A stretch of DNA of 64,000 nucleotides. Source: TMED27 sp964351195 (GTDB lineage: Bacteria; Pseudomonadota; Alphaproteobacteria; Micavibrionales; Micavibrionaceae). The position numbers were made by a program, and so were the translations under genes. Positions 17,927 through 26,975 of the stretch are shown here, piece after piece (the first letter of the stretch is position 1; every line of letters starts with the position of its first letter). The notes under the pieces were generated by a model. That model made no database searches. It saw only the letters and a program-made list of their open reading frames with translations, and was not told where the DNA came from. The DNA is taken from contig CAYGNI010000001.1 in assembly GCA_964351195.1 (NCBI GenBank), forward strand, positions 1-64,000, given 5' to 3'.

Positions 17927-18436
17927 GTGTCTGCTGTCGATCAACCTCTCCTTCCCGAGGAAGACCTCAAACCCGTAAAGCTGCACCTTAAATGGTTCAA
18001 TGGAACCAAAGGTTTTGGATTCCTTGTTCCCGAGGATGAAAGCTTTGACGCATTTCTGCACATCACAACGCTGCAAGAAGCGGGTATGCATTTCCTGGGC
18101 GAAGGCGCAGTTCTTATGTGCACCGTCTATGACGGTCCTAAGGGTAAGCAGATCAAAGATGTGATCGAAGTCCTGGAACAGGGCGCGGTCAACATGATGC
18201 CCGAAGCCAATGAAGAAGACGGCACCGTGACCATGGGCGGCCTTGTAAAATGGTATAAACCTGAAAAAGGCTTCGGCTTCATTATTCCCGATGACGGCAT
18301 GAAGGATGTGTTCATCCACCAGAGCCTGCTGGAAAAGCTTGAGGTTGATGAACTGGAAGCCGGTCAACGCGTGCGCGTCACCCTTAAAAACGTTGATAAA
18401 GGCCGCGAAGCCGTCGATATCAAGATTGTACGCTAG
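17927..18436 (+). CDS. Double cold-shock-domain protein
   Basis: The start is GTG at 17927, with AAGGA eight bases upstream. The 169 residues hold two cold-shock domains. The first (KLHLKWFNGTKGFGFLVP, ~13-75) and the second (GLVKWYKPEKGFGFIIP, ~105-168) both keep the RNP1-like KGFGF. RNP2 is DAFLHI in the first copy and DVFIHQ in the second. Such tandem CspA proteins bind single-stranded RNA/DNA and are typical of alphaproteobacteria. It overlaps the 3' end of the convergent RND gene by 17 bp. Confidence 0.92.
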   Translation: MSAVDQPLLPEEDLKPVKLHLKWFNGTKGFGFLVPEDESFDAFLHITTLQEAGMHFLGEGAVLMCTVYDGPKGKQIKDVIEVLEQGAVNMMPEANEEDGTVTMGGLVKWYKPEKGFGFIIPDDGMKDVFIHQSLLEKLEVDELEAGQRVRVTLKNVDKGREAVDIKIVR

Positions 18437-21400
18437 GCGCCTTTTTGACTTTAGGCGCACGCGATTTTTTCATCCCAAATTTCCCAAAGAAATTTTTCGC
18501 ATTCTCCCGCAGCATGAGCGCGCTGGGCGTCACCACAAGCGTTAGCACGGTTGAGAAACTGAGGCCGTAAACAACAGCCGTCGAAAGCTGTACCCACCAT
18601 TGCGTCGACGGCGCGCCATAACTGACCTCCCGCGCAATGAAATCGATATTGAGCTGCAGTACCATCGGCATCAGCCCCACCACAGTGGTAATGGTCGTCA
18701 GCAAAACAGGACGCAGCCTTTGCGCCCCCGTGCGCAGTATAATCTCGCGCACGTTCATTTTATCGCCGTATTCTTTGCGCAGATGATCGAACGTGTCGAT
18801 CAACACGATATTGTTATTCACGATAATCCCGGCCAGAGCGATCACACCCACCCCGCTCATGATGATGCCAAAGGGCTGACCCGTGACCATAAGGCCGATC
18901 ATCACGCCAATCGTCGACATGATCACTGCCGTCAAAATGAGAAGCGCGGAATAAAAGCTGTTGAACTGCGTCACCAGAATAATCGCCATAATAAACAGCG
19001 CCACAACGAAAGCCTTCATTAGGAACTCCTGTGCCTCACGCTGGTCTTCATCCTCACCCTTAAAGGTGACCTCAACCTGTGGGTCGATCTTATTCGCGTT
19101 CGTTTGCATCCAGGCTTTAATCGCCTCGACCTTTTCATTGATGTTAAAGCCCGGCGGCAAATCAGCCTTAATGGTTACAATGCGCCGCTGATCAGAGCGG
19201 TTGATGACACCCACAGCGGGCTTCGCCCGCCGCTCGACAAAGCTGCTGATCGGCACAGACCCGTTCGCCCCTTCGATGCGCACATTATCCAGCTGGTCCA
19301 GCGTGCGCTGATCAATGTCGTGACGAAGGACAATGTCGATTTCCTCATCGCTGTCATTCGGGCGGTATTCCGCGACTTCCAGGCCGTTTGTGACCATCCG
19401 CACATAAAACCCGATCGTCGTGATATCCAGCCCGAATTTCGCGGCCTGAGAACGGTCGACATCCAGCTCCCAGTCAATGCCGGGCAGGGGACGGCTATCT
19501 TCGATATCTCTAAAATCACCAATCTCCTCCAGCGCGCCCAAAAACAGCTCTGTCGCCGCGTCCAGCCTTTCCGGATGCCGCGAAGCGAGTTGAATTTGCA
19601 CGTCTTTGCCGCTTGGCGGCCCGCCCTCTTGCTTGCGGGTTTCCACCATAATGCCGGGAATATTGGCGGTCTTCTCACGGATTTCATTCAAAATGCTATC
19701 CGCGCTATCACGCATGAACCAGTCCTCAAACTGAAGCTGGAATTGCCCGATCACATCTTCCGCCAAATCCGATCCCTGCTGTGGCGCTTTCCCCGCGCGC
19801 GTATAAACGGTTCTGATCCCGTCTATGCCTACAATAATCTTCTCGGCCTCACGCACCAGCTTGTCTTCTTCAAAAACCGAGAGATTGCCGCGCGCATGCA
19901 CAAGAACACTGGCAAAATCGGGCTCGATATCGGGAAAGAATTCAACGCCTTTTCCAAGCTTCGCATAGGCCATTTGCACCCCGACCAACAACACAGCCGC
20001 CAGTACGAGGATAAAGCCGGGCACAGATAACGCCTTATTCAAAACCTTAATATAAACGCCTGTAAACCCGCCCACATCTTTGAGATCGCCTTCCTCTGCC
20101 GCCGCCAGCGCTTTTTGCAATTTCGGATCACTGGCCGCCCCGGCCTTGCCGAATAAAGCCCCCAGCACCGGTACAAACACCAAAGCCATGAGCAGAGAAG
20201 CCGATAACACGCAAATCAGTGTAAGCGGCATGTATTTCATAAATTCACCCGCAATCCCCGGCCAGAATAGCAAAGGCGCAAACGCCGCCAAAGTCGTCGC
20301 GGTAGAAGAAACAATCGGCCAGGCCATGCGTTTGGCCGCGATAGCATAGGCTTCGCGCCGGTGCAGCCCCTCTGCCATTTTCCGGTCCGCAAGCTCGGTT
20401 ACAACAATCGCCCCGTCTACTAGCATTCCCACGGACAAAATAAGCGAGAACAGCACAACGATATTCACCGTCAGCCCCATGGCGAAAACAATCAAAATAC
20501 CCGTCAAGAACGCGCCGGGAATGGCAATACCCACAAGCCCCGCCGCGCGTACGCCAAGCGCCCAGACCACCACAATCATCACCAGCAAAATAGCGCTAAT
20601 GACGTTGTTTTGCAGATCTGCGAGCATGGTGCGGATCGTCTTAGATTCATCTTGTGTGAAGGCGACCTCCACGGCGTCCGGCCATAATTCCTGCTCTTCG
20701 GCAACAAGGGCGCGTACCGCCTCAATCGTATCAATCACATTTTCACCGCTGCGCTTGACCACCTCAATCGCCACTGCCCGGTCACCATTCAGCCGCGCAA
20801 AATTCTCCGGATCTTTGAACGTGCGCCGGATTTCGGCGATATCACCCACAGTAATGCTGGAATCCTGACTGACGCGTAAAGGCATCGACATAATATCCGA
20901 CACGCTTTCAAACAATCCCGGTACCTCAATCGCAAAGCGTCCTGCGCCCGTATCCAGATTCCCCGCCGCCACCAACCGGTTAGAACGATTAAAGAAATCC
21001 AGAATTTCCACGCCATCAAGCCCGTAACTCTCCAAAAGCTCGGGCTTCACGATAATTTCAACAAGCTCCTCGCGGTCCCCCGTAATCGGCGCTTCCAAAA
21101 CCGAAGGCATCGCCTCGATTTTCTCCTGCAGCCATTGCGCCAGCTTCAAAAGCGTGCGCTCGGGCACTTGTCCAGAAAGCGTGACGATCAGAACGGGAAA
21201 CAGGCTGAAATTCACTTCTGTTACTTTTGGCTCATCGACATCATCGGGCAGCTCGGGGCGCGCCTGATCCACGCCTTTTTGCACGTCATCCAGCGCTTTG
21301 TCCTTATCAAAACCCGCCTGAAATTCGAGCAGCACGTAACCGCCGCCCTGATACCCCGAAGCGCGCATCTCCTTGACGCCTTCAATGCTGGTAAGCTCTT

Positions 21401-21611
21401 GCTCCAGCGGGCGGATCAAAAGCCGCTCCGCATCGTCGGGGGAAATCCCCTCCAAATGCATAGAGACATAAATTTGCGGGATATCAATATCGGGTGAAGA
21501 CTCTTTGGGAATGGTTACATAGGCATAAATGCCGGCAATGATCAAAAGCACAAAGATCGAAAGAACGGTGCGCGCATGGCTGATCGAGGCATCTATGATC
21601 GGCGCCATCAT
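18420..21611 (-). CDS. RND efflux transporter, inner-membrane pump
   Basis: The 1063-residue HAE-type RND permease has an N-terminal helix (LSIFVLLIIAGIYAYVTIP), two large periplasmic loops and paired six-helix bundles. TM4 reads GMLVDGAIVVTELADRK, with one Asp where AcrB has two, so proton-relay details differ from classical AcrB. The C-terminal half has IIVNNNIVLIDTFDHLR. It is the second gene of an operon after its adaptor, overlapping by four bases. No outer-membrane channel gene is adjacent, so it would borrow one. Confidence 0.93.
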   Translation of the reverse strand: MMAPIIDASISHARTVLSIFVLLIIAGIYAYVTIPKESSPDIDIPQIYVSMHLEGISPDDAERLLIRPLEQELTSIEGVKEMRASGYQGGGYVLLEFQAGFDKDKALDDVQKGVDQARPELPDDVDEPKVTEVNFSLFPVLIVTLSGQVPERTLLKLAQWLQEKIEAMPSVLEAPITGDREELVEIIVKPELLESYGLDGVEILDFFNRSNRLVAAGNLDTGAGRFAIEVPGLFESVSDIMSMPLRVSQDSSITVGDIAEIRRTFKDPENFARLNGDRAVAIEVVKRSGENVIDTIEAVRALVAEEQELWPDAVEVAFTQDESKTIRTMLADLQNNVISAILLVMIVVVWALGVRAAGLVGIAIPGAFLTGILIVFAMGLTVNIVVLFSLILSVGMLVDGAIVVTELADRKMAEGLHRREAYAIAAKRMAWPIVSSTATTLAAFAPLLFWPGIAGEFMKYMPLTLICVLSASLLMALVFVPVLGALFGKAGAASDPKLQKALAAAEEGDLKDVGGFTGVYIKVLNKALSVPGFILVLAAVLLVGVQMAYAKLGKGVEFFPDIEPDFASVLVHARGNLSVFEEDKLVREAEKIIVGIDGIRTVYTRAGKAPQQGSDLAEDVIGQFQLQFEDWFMRDSADSILNEIREKTANIPGIMVETRKQEGGPPSGKDVQIQLASRHPERLDAATELFLGALEEIGDFRDIEDSRPLPGIDWELDVDRSQAAKFGLDITTIGFYVRMVTNGLEVAEYRPNDSDEEIDIVLRHDIDQRTLDQLDNVRIEGANGSVPISSFVERRAKPAVGVINRSDQRRIVTIKADLPPGFNINEKVEAIKAWMQTNANKIDPQVEVTFKGEDEDQREAQEFLMKAFVVALFIMAIILVTQFNSFYSALLILTAVIMSTIGVMIGLMVTGQPFGIIMSGVGVIALAGIIVNNNIVLIDTFDHLRKEYGDKMNVREIILRTGAQRLRPVLLTTITTVVGLMPMVLQLNIDFIAREVSYGAPSTQWWVQLSTAVVYGLSFSTVLTLVVTPSALMLRENAKNFFGKFGMKKSRAPKVKKAPSVQS

Positions 21612-22693
21612 AACAAGCCGTCACCTTCCGCTGGAATAGGCTCAACCGTCTGCCCTTCAATCACAAATTCCTGACCAACAGTAATAAAACGCGCCGTTTC
21701 GTTTGGTCCTGTGATCCACATTGCATCGGGCTTATCCGCGAGTATATTGACTGGAATAAATTCAACAATATTCTGAGCGTTCACAATCTTCACACCGATT
21801 TGACCAGCATCATTGAGCGAGAGTATAGAAGGCGAAATCTTATGCGCAATTTTGTTGGACACAGGGATAGCCAAGGTCGCGGTCAAACCGTCCCGCACAT
21901 TCATATCGGCATTGGGTGTGGAAACCACGACACGGAATGTGCGTGTCTCTGGATCAGCGGCAGGCGCGATATAGGAAATCTCGCCTATCACGACCTCTCC
22001 ATTCAAAAGCTCTATAGGGGTCTGCATACCGGTTTCAATTTCATTGATGCGGCGCTCTGAAATATATCCAACAAACTCAATCGGATCCAAATCGACAATC
22101 GTAAACAACGTATCGCCCGCACTGACATAATCACCAAGATCAATAGCCTGATCATAAATCACACCTTCAAACGGCGCTTCGATATTCGTTTTCGCCAGAT
22201 TAAGATTAGCCTCCGCCAACGCGGCTTTAGCATCCTCCAGATCCGCAAGGCTCTGTGCCAGGCGCACTTGCGAATTAAAGCCCTTATCGGCCAGTTTTTT
22301 CGCGGCGTTATATTCGATCTGGCGCTGGTTGACGCGCTCTTGCGCTTCCGATTTGCGGGCCTTGCGATCGCGGATTTCCAGCACAGCCAGAACATCCCCT
22401 TCCTCCACGCTCATCCCTTCTTCCTTGTCGATGCTGCCAATCGCGCCGCTGATCTCGGCCTTAAGCTCAACAGAGCGCGAAGCCTGCGAGCGCCCGGTTA
22501 CAACCACGCTGTCGGCATAAGGAACCGCTTTGATATCCCGCACCCGCACTTGCGTCATACGGGCGTCTGCGGCGTTGTATGTTGTGGGGGTTGTGTCAGA
22601 TTGCGTTGGCGCATCATCGCCCAAAAAGCCAGAACCAATCCAGACGATGGCAATAATGGCAATGAGTATGGCGATGAGCTGTGAAGATTTCAT
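21608..22693 (-). CDS. RND periplasmic adaptor (membrane fusion protein)
   Basis: The 361-residue adaptor starts with a membrane anchor (LIAILIAIIAIVWIGSGFL). A lipoyl/barrel-sandwich half-motif follows (VVVTGRSQASRSVELKAEISG; EEGDVLAVLE). Then come a coiled-coil hairpin (AQERVNQRQIEYNAAKKLADKG) and the second half (FEGVIYDQAIDLGDYVSAGD). It links the inner-membrane pump to an outer-membrane channel. It is the first gene of the operon; its ATGA overlaps the pump gene. Confidence 0.92.
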   Translation of the reverse strand: MKSSQLIAILIAIIAIVWIGSGFLGDDAPTQSDTTPTTYNAADARMTQVRVRDIKAVPYADSVVVTGRSQASRSVELKAEISGAIGSIDKEEGMSVEEGDVLAVLEIRDRKARKSEAQERVNQRQIEYNAAKKLADKGFNSQVRLAQSLADLEDAKAALAEANLNLAKTNIEAPFEGVIYDQAIDLGDYVSAGDTLFTIVDLDPIEFVGYISERRINEIETGMQTPIELLNGEVVIGEISYIAPAADPETRTFRVVVSTPNADMNVRDGLTATLAIPVSNKIAHKISPSILSLNDAGQIGVKIVNAQNIVEFIPVNILADKPDAMWITGPNETARFITVGQEFVIEGQTVEPIPAEGDGLL

Positions 22694-22842
22694 GATTTCT
22701 TTTTTAAGCTATTAGAGAATGTTATGCCAGAGCCTATTTCCAAAAGCGTCAAGAGAGGCATGGCCGCTAGTCAAATAATGCAAATTATGCGATAATCCAG
22801 CCACACTGCTTACGCCTCTCATCACCTCTGATCTGATAGTTA

Positions 22843-25551
22843 ATGAAACAAGCTTCCCTCATAAAAAAAGCACGCATTTTTGTAATATCCTGCTCTGCGC
22901 TGTTGGTTGCAATGGGTACGAGCGTTATCTACGGATGGCATATTGAAAGCCACATGCTGACACAGATCAATCCGAGTTTTGCACCAATGCAATTCAACAC
23001 GGCTCTAGGATTTTTCATATGCGCTCTCTCACTGTTGTGCCTTCAGCTTGATTTGCAAATCCTCTCAAGACTGCTGAGCGTGATTGTCCTTGCTCTTGGA
23101 ATTGCAACACTCTCCCAGTATGTCTTCGAAACAACCCTCGGGATTGACCAACTCTTCATGGACCATACAATCATGACCAAGACATCTCACCCGGGTCGTA
23201 TGGCGCCCAACACTGCTTTATGTTTTTCATTATGCAGCCTGGCATTATTGATTGGAGGGCTAAAAAGATCTTTGATGATCAGCCTGTGCGGCGCCGCCTT
23301 AATCTTGGGTGCGATGGCCCTGCTCGGATATATTTTCAAAGCGGAAGGCGTTTACGGATGGGGCAACCTTACAAGAATGGCTGTACATACGGCTTTCGGA
23401 TTTGTAATTCTTACATCAGGTTCTATCGCATACGCCTTAAGCGTGAAAAAAAACAGAAGGTTTGATTTTTGGAGGCTGGCGCCATTCTCCATTGCAACCA
23501 CTGTTTTCATCCTAACACTTCTGTCTTGGTATGCGGTAAAAGAAGAAACGCAGGCCCGCAACGAGGCATATTTTAAAGATTTAACCCAGGAAACCAGTGA
23601 CGCAATTCTAGACCGATATGCCCTTTATGAAGAAAGCCTAAGAGGTGGGTTAGGTCTTCACTACGCTTCAATTGAAGTCAGCAGGAGCGAATGGAAAGCC
23701 TATGTCAACGCCTTAAATATAGAACAGACCCTGCCGGGTATTAATGGTCTTGGTTATATAGACTATACGCTTGCAAAGAATCTTGAAGAGTATATTGAGA
23801 GCGCACGTGCCGATGAAGCTCCTGATTTCCAAAATCACCCACAGACATTGTATCCCGATAAATTCATCATCAAATACATTGAACCCGAGGAGATGAACAA
23901 AGAAGCTATAGGGCTCGATATCGGTTTTGAGCCTAACCGCCGTGCAGCTGCTGAGCGCGCGCGCGATTTAGGCGTTGCCGCATTAACCAAAAAAATACTG
24001 CTCGTGCAGGACCATGAAAAGAAAGCTGGCTTTTTACTGCTCATTCCGACCTATAAAACAAAAAATACACCTCAGACTATTGAAGAAAGGCGTGAGCATT
24101 TTCAGGGCTGGGTTTATGCACCTTTTATTGGCCCTAAATTTTTAGAGCAGCTAAGCAAGGTAAGCAGGGAACAGTTGAACTTCGCTGTCTACGATGGAGA
24201 GACAATAGTTCCGGAAACTCTTATCTACAAAAATGCAGCGATCGATATGCAAGGCCCTTATAGTATACAAACAAAAATAAAAATCGCCGGCAGAACATGG
24301 ACACTGCAATACTCCTCAAGCGAAGACTTCCAACCACCGGCAAAGGAAAACACAGCAACACTTATATTACTAATCGGCAGTATATTCTCCATCCTCCTAT
24401 ACGCTACATTGTGGAGACTGCTCCACAGTAAGGAACTCATAGCAGATCAGGTTGAAAAAAGAACAGCGCAGCTGGCCGAGAGCGAACAGCGATTCAGGGC
24501 AACAATGGAGGGTTCCGCCGTCGGAATGGCGCTGGTTGCTCCTGATGGCCGCTGGTTAAAAATCAATAACGCCATGAGCGATATTCTGGGATATTCCGAG
24601 GAAGAACTAAAATCCTTGGACTTCCAATCCATCACCTACAACTGCGACCTTGAAGCAGATTTAGATTTTGTACAAAAAGTGCTCTATGGAGATTTAAAAA
24701 CCTACCAAATAGAAAAACGCTACATCCGTAAAGATGGCTCCATTATATGGGGCTTGTTGAGCGTCGCGTTGGTTAGGGAAGCAGACGGAAGCCCTAAGCA
24801 CTTTATTTCCCAAATCCAGGACATCACAACCCAAAAAGAAGCAGCCGAAAAAATTCTCAAAGCCAATGAGGAATTAGAACGCTCTAACCTTGAGTTGGAA
24901 AGGTTCGCTTATATTGCCTCTCATGATTTGCAGGAACCGCTGAGAAAAATCGGTGGCTTTACAGACCGCTTAAAAGCACATTTAGAAGGTCAGCTTGATG
25001 ACAAAGCTTTAACCTACATGAACTTTGTAACAGATGGTGCCGAACGCATGCGCGAGCTTATTCAAGGCTTGTTGGCATATTCTCGCATCCGCTATGACAA
25101 GGGCGAGTCAGAAAAATTAGATGCAAATGAAATTGTTGCCAGAGCGATTGATAATCTGAGCGAAACAATTGCCGAAAATGAAGCCAAAATTCAATACGAC
25201 AACCTACCGACTGTATCTTACAGCAAGGTCATGATGACTCAACTGTTCCAAAACCTCATTTCAAACGCCATAAAATACCGGAGCAAAAAAAATCCAGAAA
25301 TAATAATTTCTGCACATAAAGTTTCAGATTTCTGGGAGTTTTCAGTTGCAGATAATGGTATGGGCATAGAAGAACAAAATTTGGATCGTATCTTCGAAAT
25401 GTTCCAGAGGCTTCACAGAAAAGAAGAAATACCAGGAGCGGGAATAGGGCTATCGCTATGCCAAAAAATCGTAGAATCTTATGGTGGTGAAATTTGGGTT
25501 AAATCTGAACATGGAAAAGGATCTGTGTTCACCTTTAGTGTCCCGATTTAA
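22843..25551 (+). CDS. Membrane CHASE-PAS sensor histidine kinase
   Basis: The 902-residue kinase begins with about seven hydrophobic helices (residues 10-215). A periplasmic CHASE domain follows (LPGINGLGYIDYT; ~260-500), then another helix (~512-532) and a PAS-PAC pair (RFRATMEGSAVGMALVAPDGRWL; ISQIQDITTQKEAAEK). The HisKA has the phospho-accepting His in ASHDLQEPLRKIGGF, and the HATPase has N, G1 and G2 boxes (ISNAIKYR; VADNGMGIE; GAGIGLSLCQKIV). It is an extracellular-signal sensor, ligand unknown. It heads a run of three kinases on the same strand. Confidence 0.93.
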   Translation: MKQASLIKKARIFVISCSALLVAMGTSVIYGWHIESHMLTQINPSFAPMQFNTALGFFICALSLLCLQLDLQILSRLLSVIVLALGIATLSQYVFETTLGIDQLFMDHTIMTKTSHPGRMAPNTALCFSLCSLALLIGGLKRSLMISLCGAALILGAMALLGYIFKAEGVYGWGNLTRMAVHTAFGFVILTSGSIAYALSVKKNRRFDFWRLAPFSIATTVFILTLLSWYAVKEETQARNEAYFKDLTQETSDAILDRYALYEESLRGGLGLHYASIEVSRSEWKAYVNALNIEQTLPGINGLGYIDYTLAKNLEEYIESARADEAPDFQNHPQTLYPDKFIIKYIEPEEMNKEAIGLDIGFEPNRRAAAERARDLGVAALTKKILLVQDHEKKAGFLLLIPTYKTKNTPQTIEERREHFQGWVYAPFIGPKFLEQLSKVSREQLNFAVYDGETIVPETLIYKNAAIDMQGPYSIQTKIKIAGRTWTLQYSSSEDFQPPAKENTATLILLIGSIFSILLYATLWRLLHSKELIADQVEKRTAQLAESEQRFRATMEGSAVGMALVAPDGRWLKINNAMSDILGYSEEELKSLDFQSITYNCDLEADLDFVQKVLYGDLKTYQIEKRYIRKDGSIIWGLLSVALVREADGSPKHFISQIQDITTQKEAAEKILKANEELERSNLELERFAYIASHDLQEPLRKIGGFTDRLKAHLEGQLDDKALTYMNFVTDGAERMRELIQGLLAYSRIRYDKGESEKLDANEIVARAIDNLSETIAENEAKIQYDNLPTVSYSKVMMTQLFQNLISNAIKYRSKKNPEIIISAHKVSDFWEFSVADNGMGIEEQNLDRIFEMFQRLHRKEEIPGAGIGLSLCQKIVESYGGEIWVKSEHGKGSVFTFSVPI

Positions 25552-25576
25552 AAACAAGAAAAACAAACAAGCATGA

Positions 25577-26959
25577 ATGACTATGGAACAGAACGTATCT
25601 AAAAAAGCAAAAGTCTCACTTACTTTAAAGCAAAGTTACATATTGGCCCTATCGCTGATCTTATTGCTTGCGATTGTTAAATATGCAGCGATGGAAAGCA
25701 TGATCAAAACGCAGGACAGTGCTGCCGTTGTTATAAATATGAGTGGTAGGCAACGCATGCTTTCCCAAAGAATAGCGCTCTTTGCAAATATTATGGTTGC
25801 TGAAGGTCATTCACAAAAAGAACGGCAAGCTGCGCGGGCGTCTTTCAACAGAACACTGGAAGAGTTCCAAAGCAATCACAACGCCCTGATCAACGGAGAC
25901 CCTGAAAGACAAATACCCGTATTAGAAAATGCAAATATCTTGGACATATATCAAGACGAAGAAACTGGGCTGGATAGCTTAGTTAAACAATATATTGAGG
26001 CAGGTCATGCTATTTTAAGTGATAATAGCAATAAAGAGGCTGCATTGAGCTTTATTATGGAGGTCGGCCCCAATACCCTCCTTCAGCAGCTCAATGAAAT
26101 TGTTATATTACATGAAAAAAACGCAATACAGGATGTTCAGAATATACGAGATTTTCAAACAGTGTTTTTTATTTTAACGGTGATTTGTTTGATCCTGGAG
26201 GCACTTTATATTTTCCGCCCAATGGTCCACAAAATTAAGAAAAACATAGCTGAGCTTGAACATAAGGAAGAGATCATCAAAAGTCAGCTTCTGGAAATGG
26301 AGCGCTTTACGTATGTGGCCTCCCACGATCTCCAGGAGCCCCTGCGTAAAGTGAGGGGTTTCATCGACAGGCTGGAAGAGAACCTGGAAGGAAAACTGGA
26401 TGAAAAAGGCAGGGTCTATATGGGTTTTATCACCTCAAGCGCGGAATATATGAGTGAGCAAGTAAGAGGTCTGCGCAGATATGCTGCTGTAACAGCGGCC
26501 CCCGATACAAAAGAAGAAATCGACTCTGCGAAAGTTGTTAAGCAAATCATAAAAAAGCTGGAAACAAAAATTGAGCTGACAAAAACGACCATCAATGTAG
26601 AAAAACTGCCGGTTGTATACTACAGCCACAATATGCTGATGCAGGTTTTTGAAAATTTGATCGTCAATGCAATAACTTACAAATCCCTAGAAGATCCGGT
26701 CATTAATATAAGCGCAGATAAAAATAAATCTGAGTGGGTTTTCTGCGTTTCCGATAACGGCATAGGAATTGAAAAGCAATATTTTGAAAGAATTTTTATG
26801 CTCTTCCACAGATTACACAGAAAAGAAGACATACCAGGAATAGGGTTGGGCCTGGCGATTGTTAAAAAAATTATCGAAAGACATGGGGGTAAAGTTTGGG
26901 TTGAATCCAAATTTGCGCAAGGGACTAAATTCTTCTTCACCGTGCCCGACGAAAAATAG
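25577..26959 (+). CDS. Histidine kinase with PilJ-like sensor domain
   Basis: The 460-residue protein has two membrane helices (~18-37 and ~195-215). They flank a PilJ/type IV pili methyl-accepting-like sensor (VINMSGRQRMLSQRIALF). The HisKA (ASHDLQEPLRKVRGFIDRLE) and HATPase (VSDNGIGIEKQY; GIGLGLAIVKKIIERHGG) match those of the gene before it, so the two look like paralogs. It lies 25 bp after the first kinase and 16 bp before the hybrid kinase, suggesting one operon. Confidence 0.92.
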   Translation: MTMEQNVSKKAKVSLTLKQSYILALSLILLLAIVKYAAMESMIKTQDSAAVVINMSGRQRMLSQRIALFANIMVAEGHSQKERQAARASFNRTLEEFQSNHNALINGDPERQIPVLENANILDIYQDEETGLDSLVKQYIEAGHAILSDNSNKEAALSFIMEVGPNTLLQQLNEIVILHEKNAIQDVQNIRDFQTVFFILTVICLILEALYIFRPMVHKIKKNIAELEHKEEIIKSQLLEMERFTYVASHDLQEPLRKVRGFIDRLEENLEGKLDEKGRVYMGFITSSAEYMSEQVRGLRRYAAVTAAPDTKEEIDSAKVVKQIIKKLETKIELTKTTINVEKLPVVYYSHNMLMQVFENLIVNAITYKSLEDPVINISADKNKSEWVFCVSDNGIGIEKQYFERIFMLFHRLHRKEDIPGIGLGLAIVKKIIERHGGKVWVESKFAQGTKFFFTVPDEK

Positions 26960-26975
26960 GAAAGAGAGTACAATT

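Noticed and set aside
19104..20030. 308-codon plus-strand frame opposite the RND pump gene
   Set aside because: It is antisense to well-conserved RND sequence, with a shadow-like Arg/His composition.
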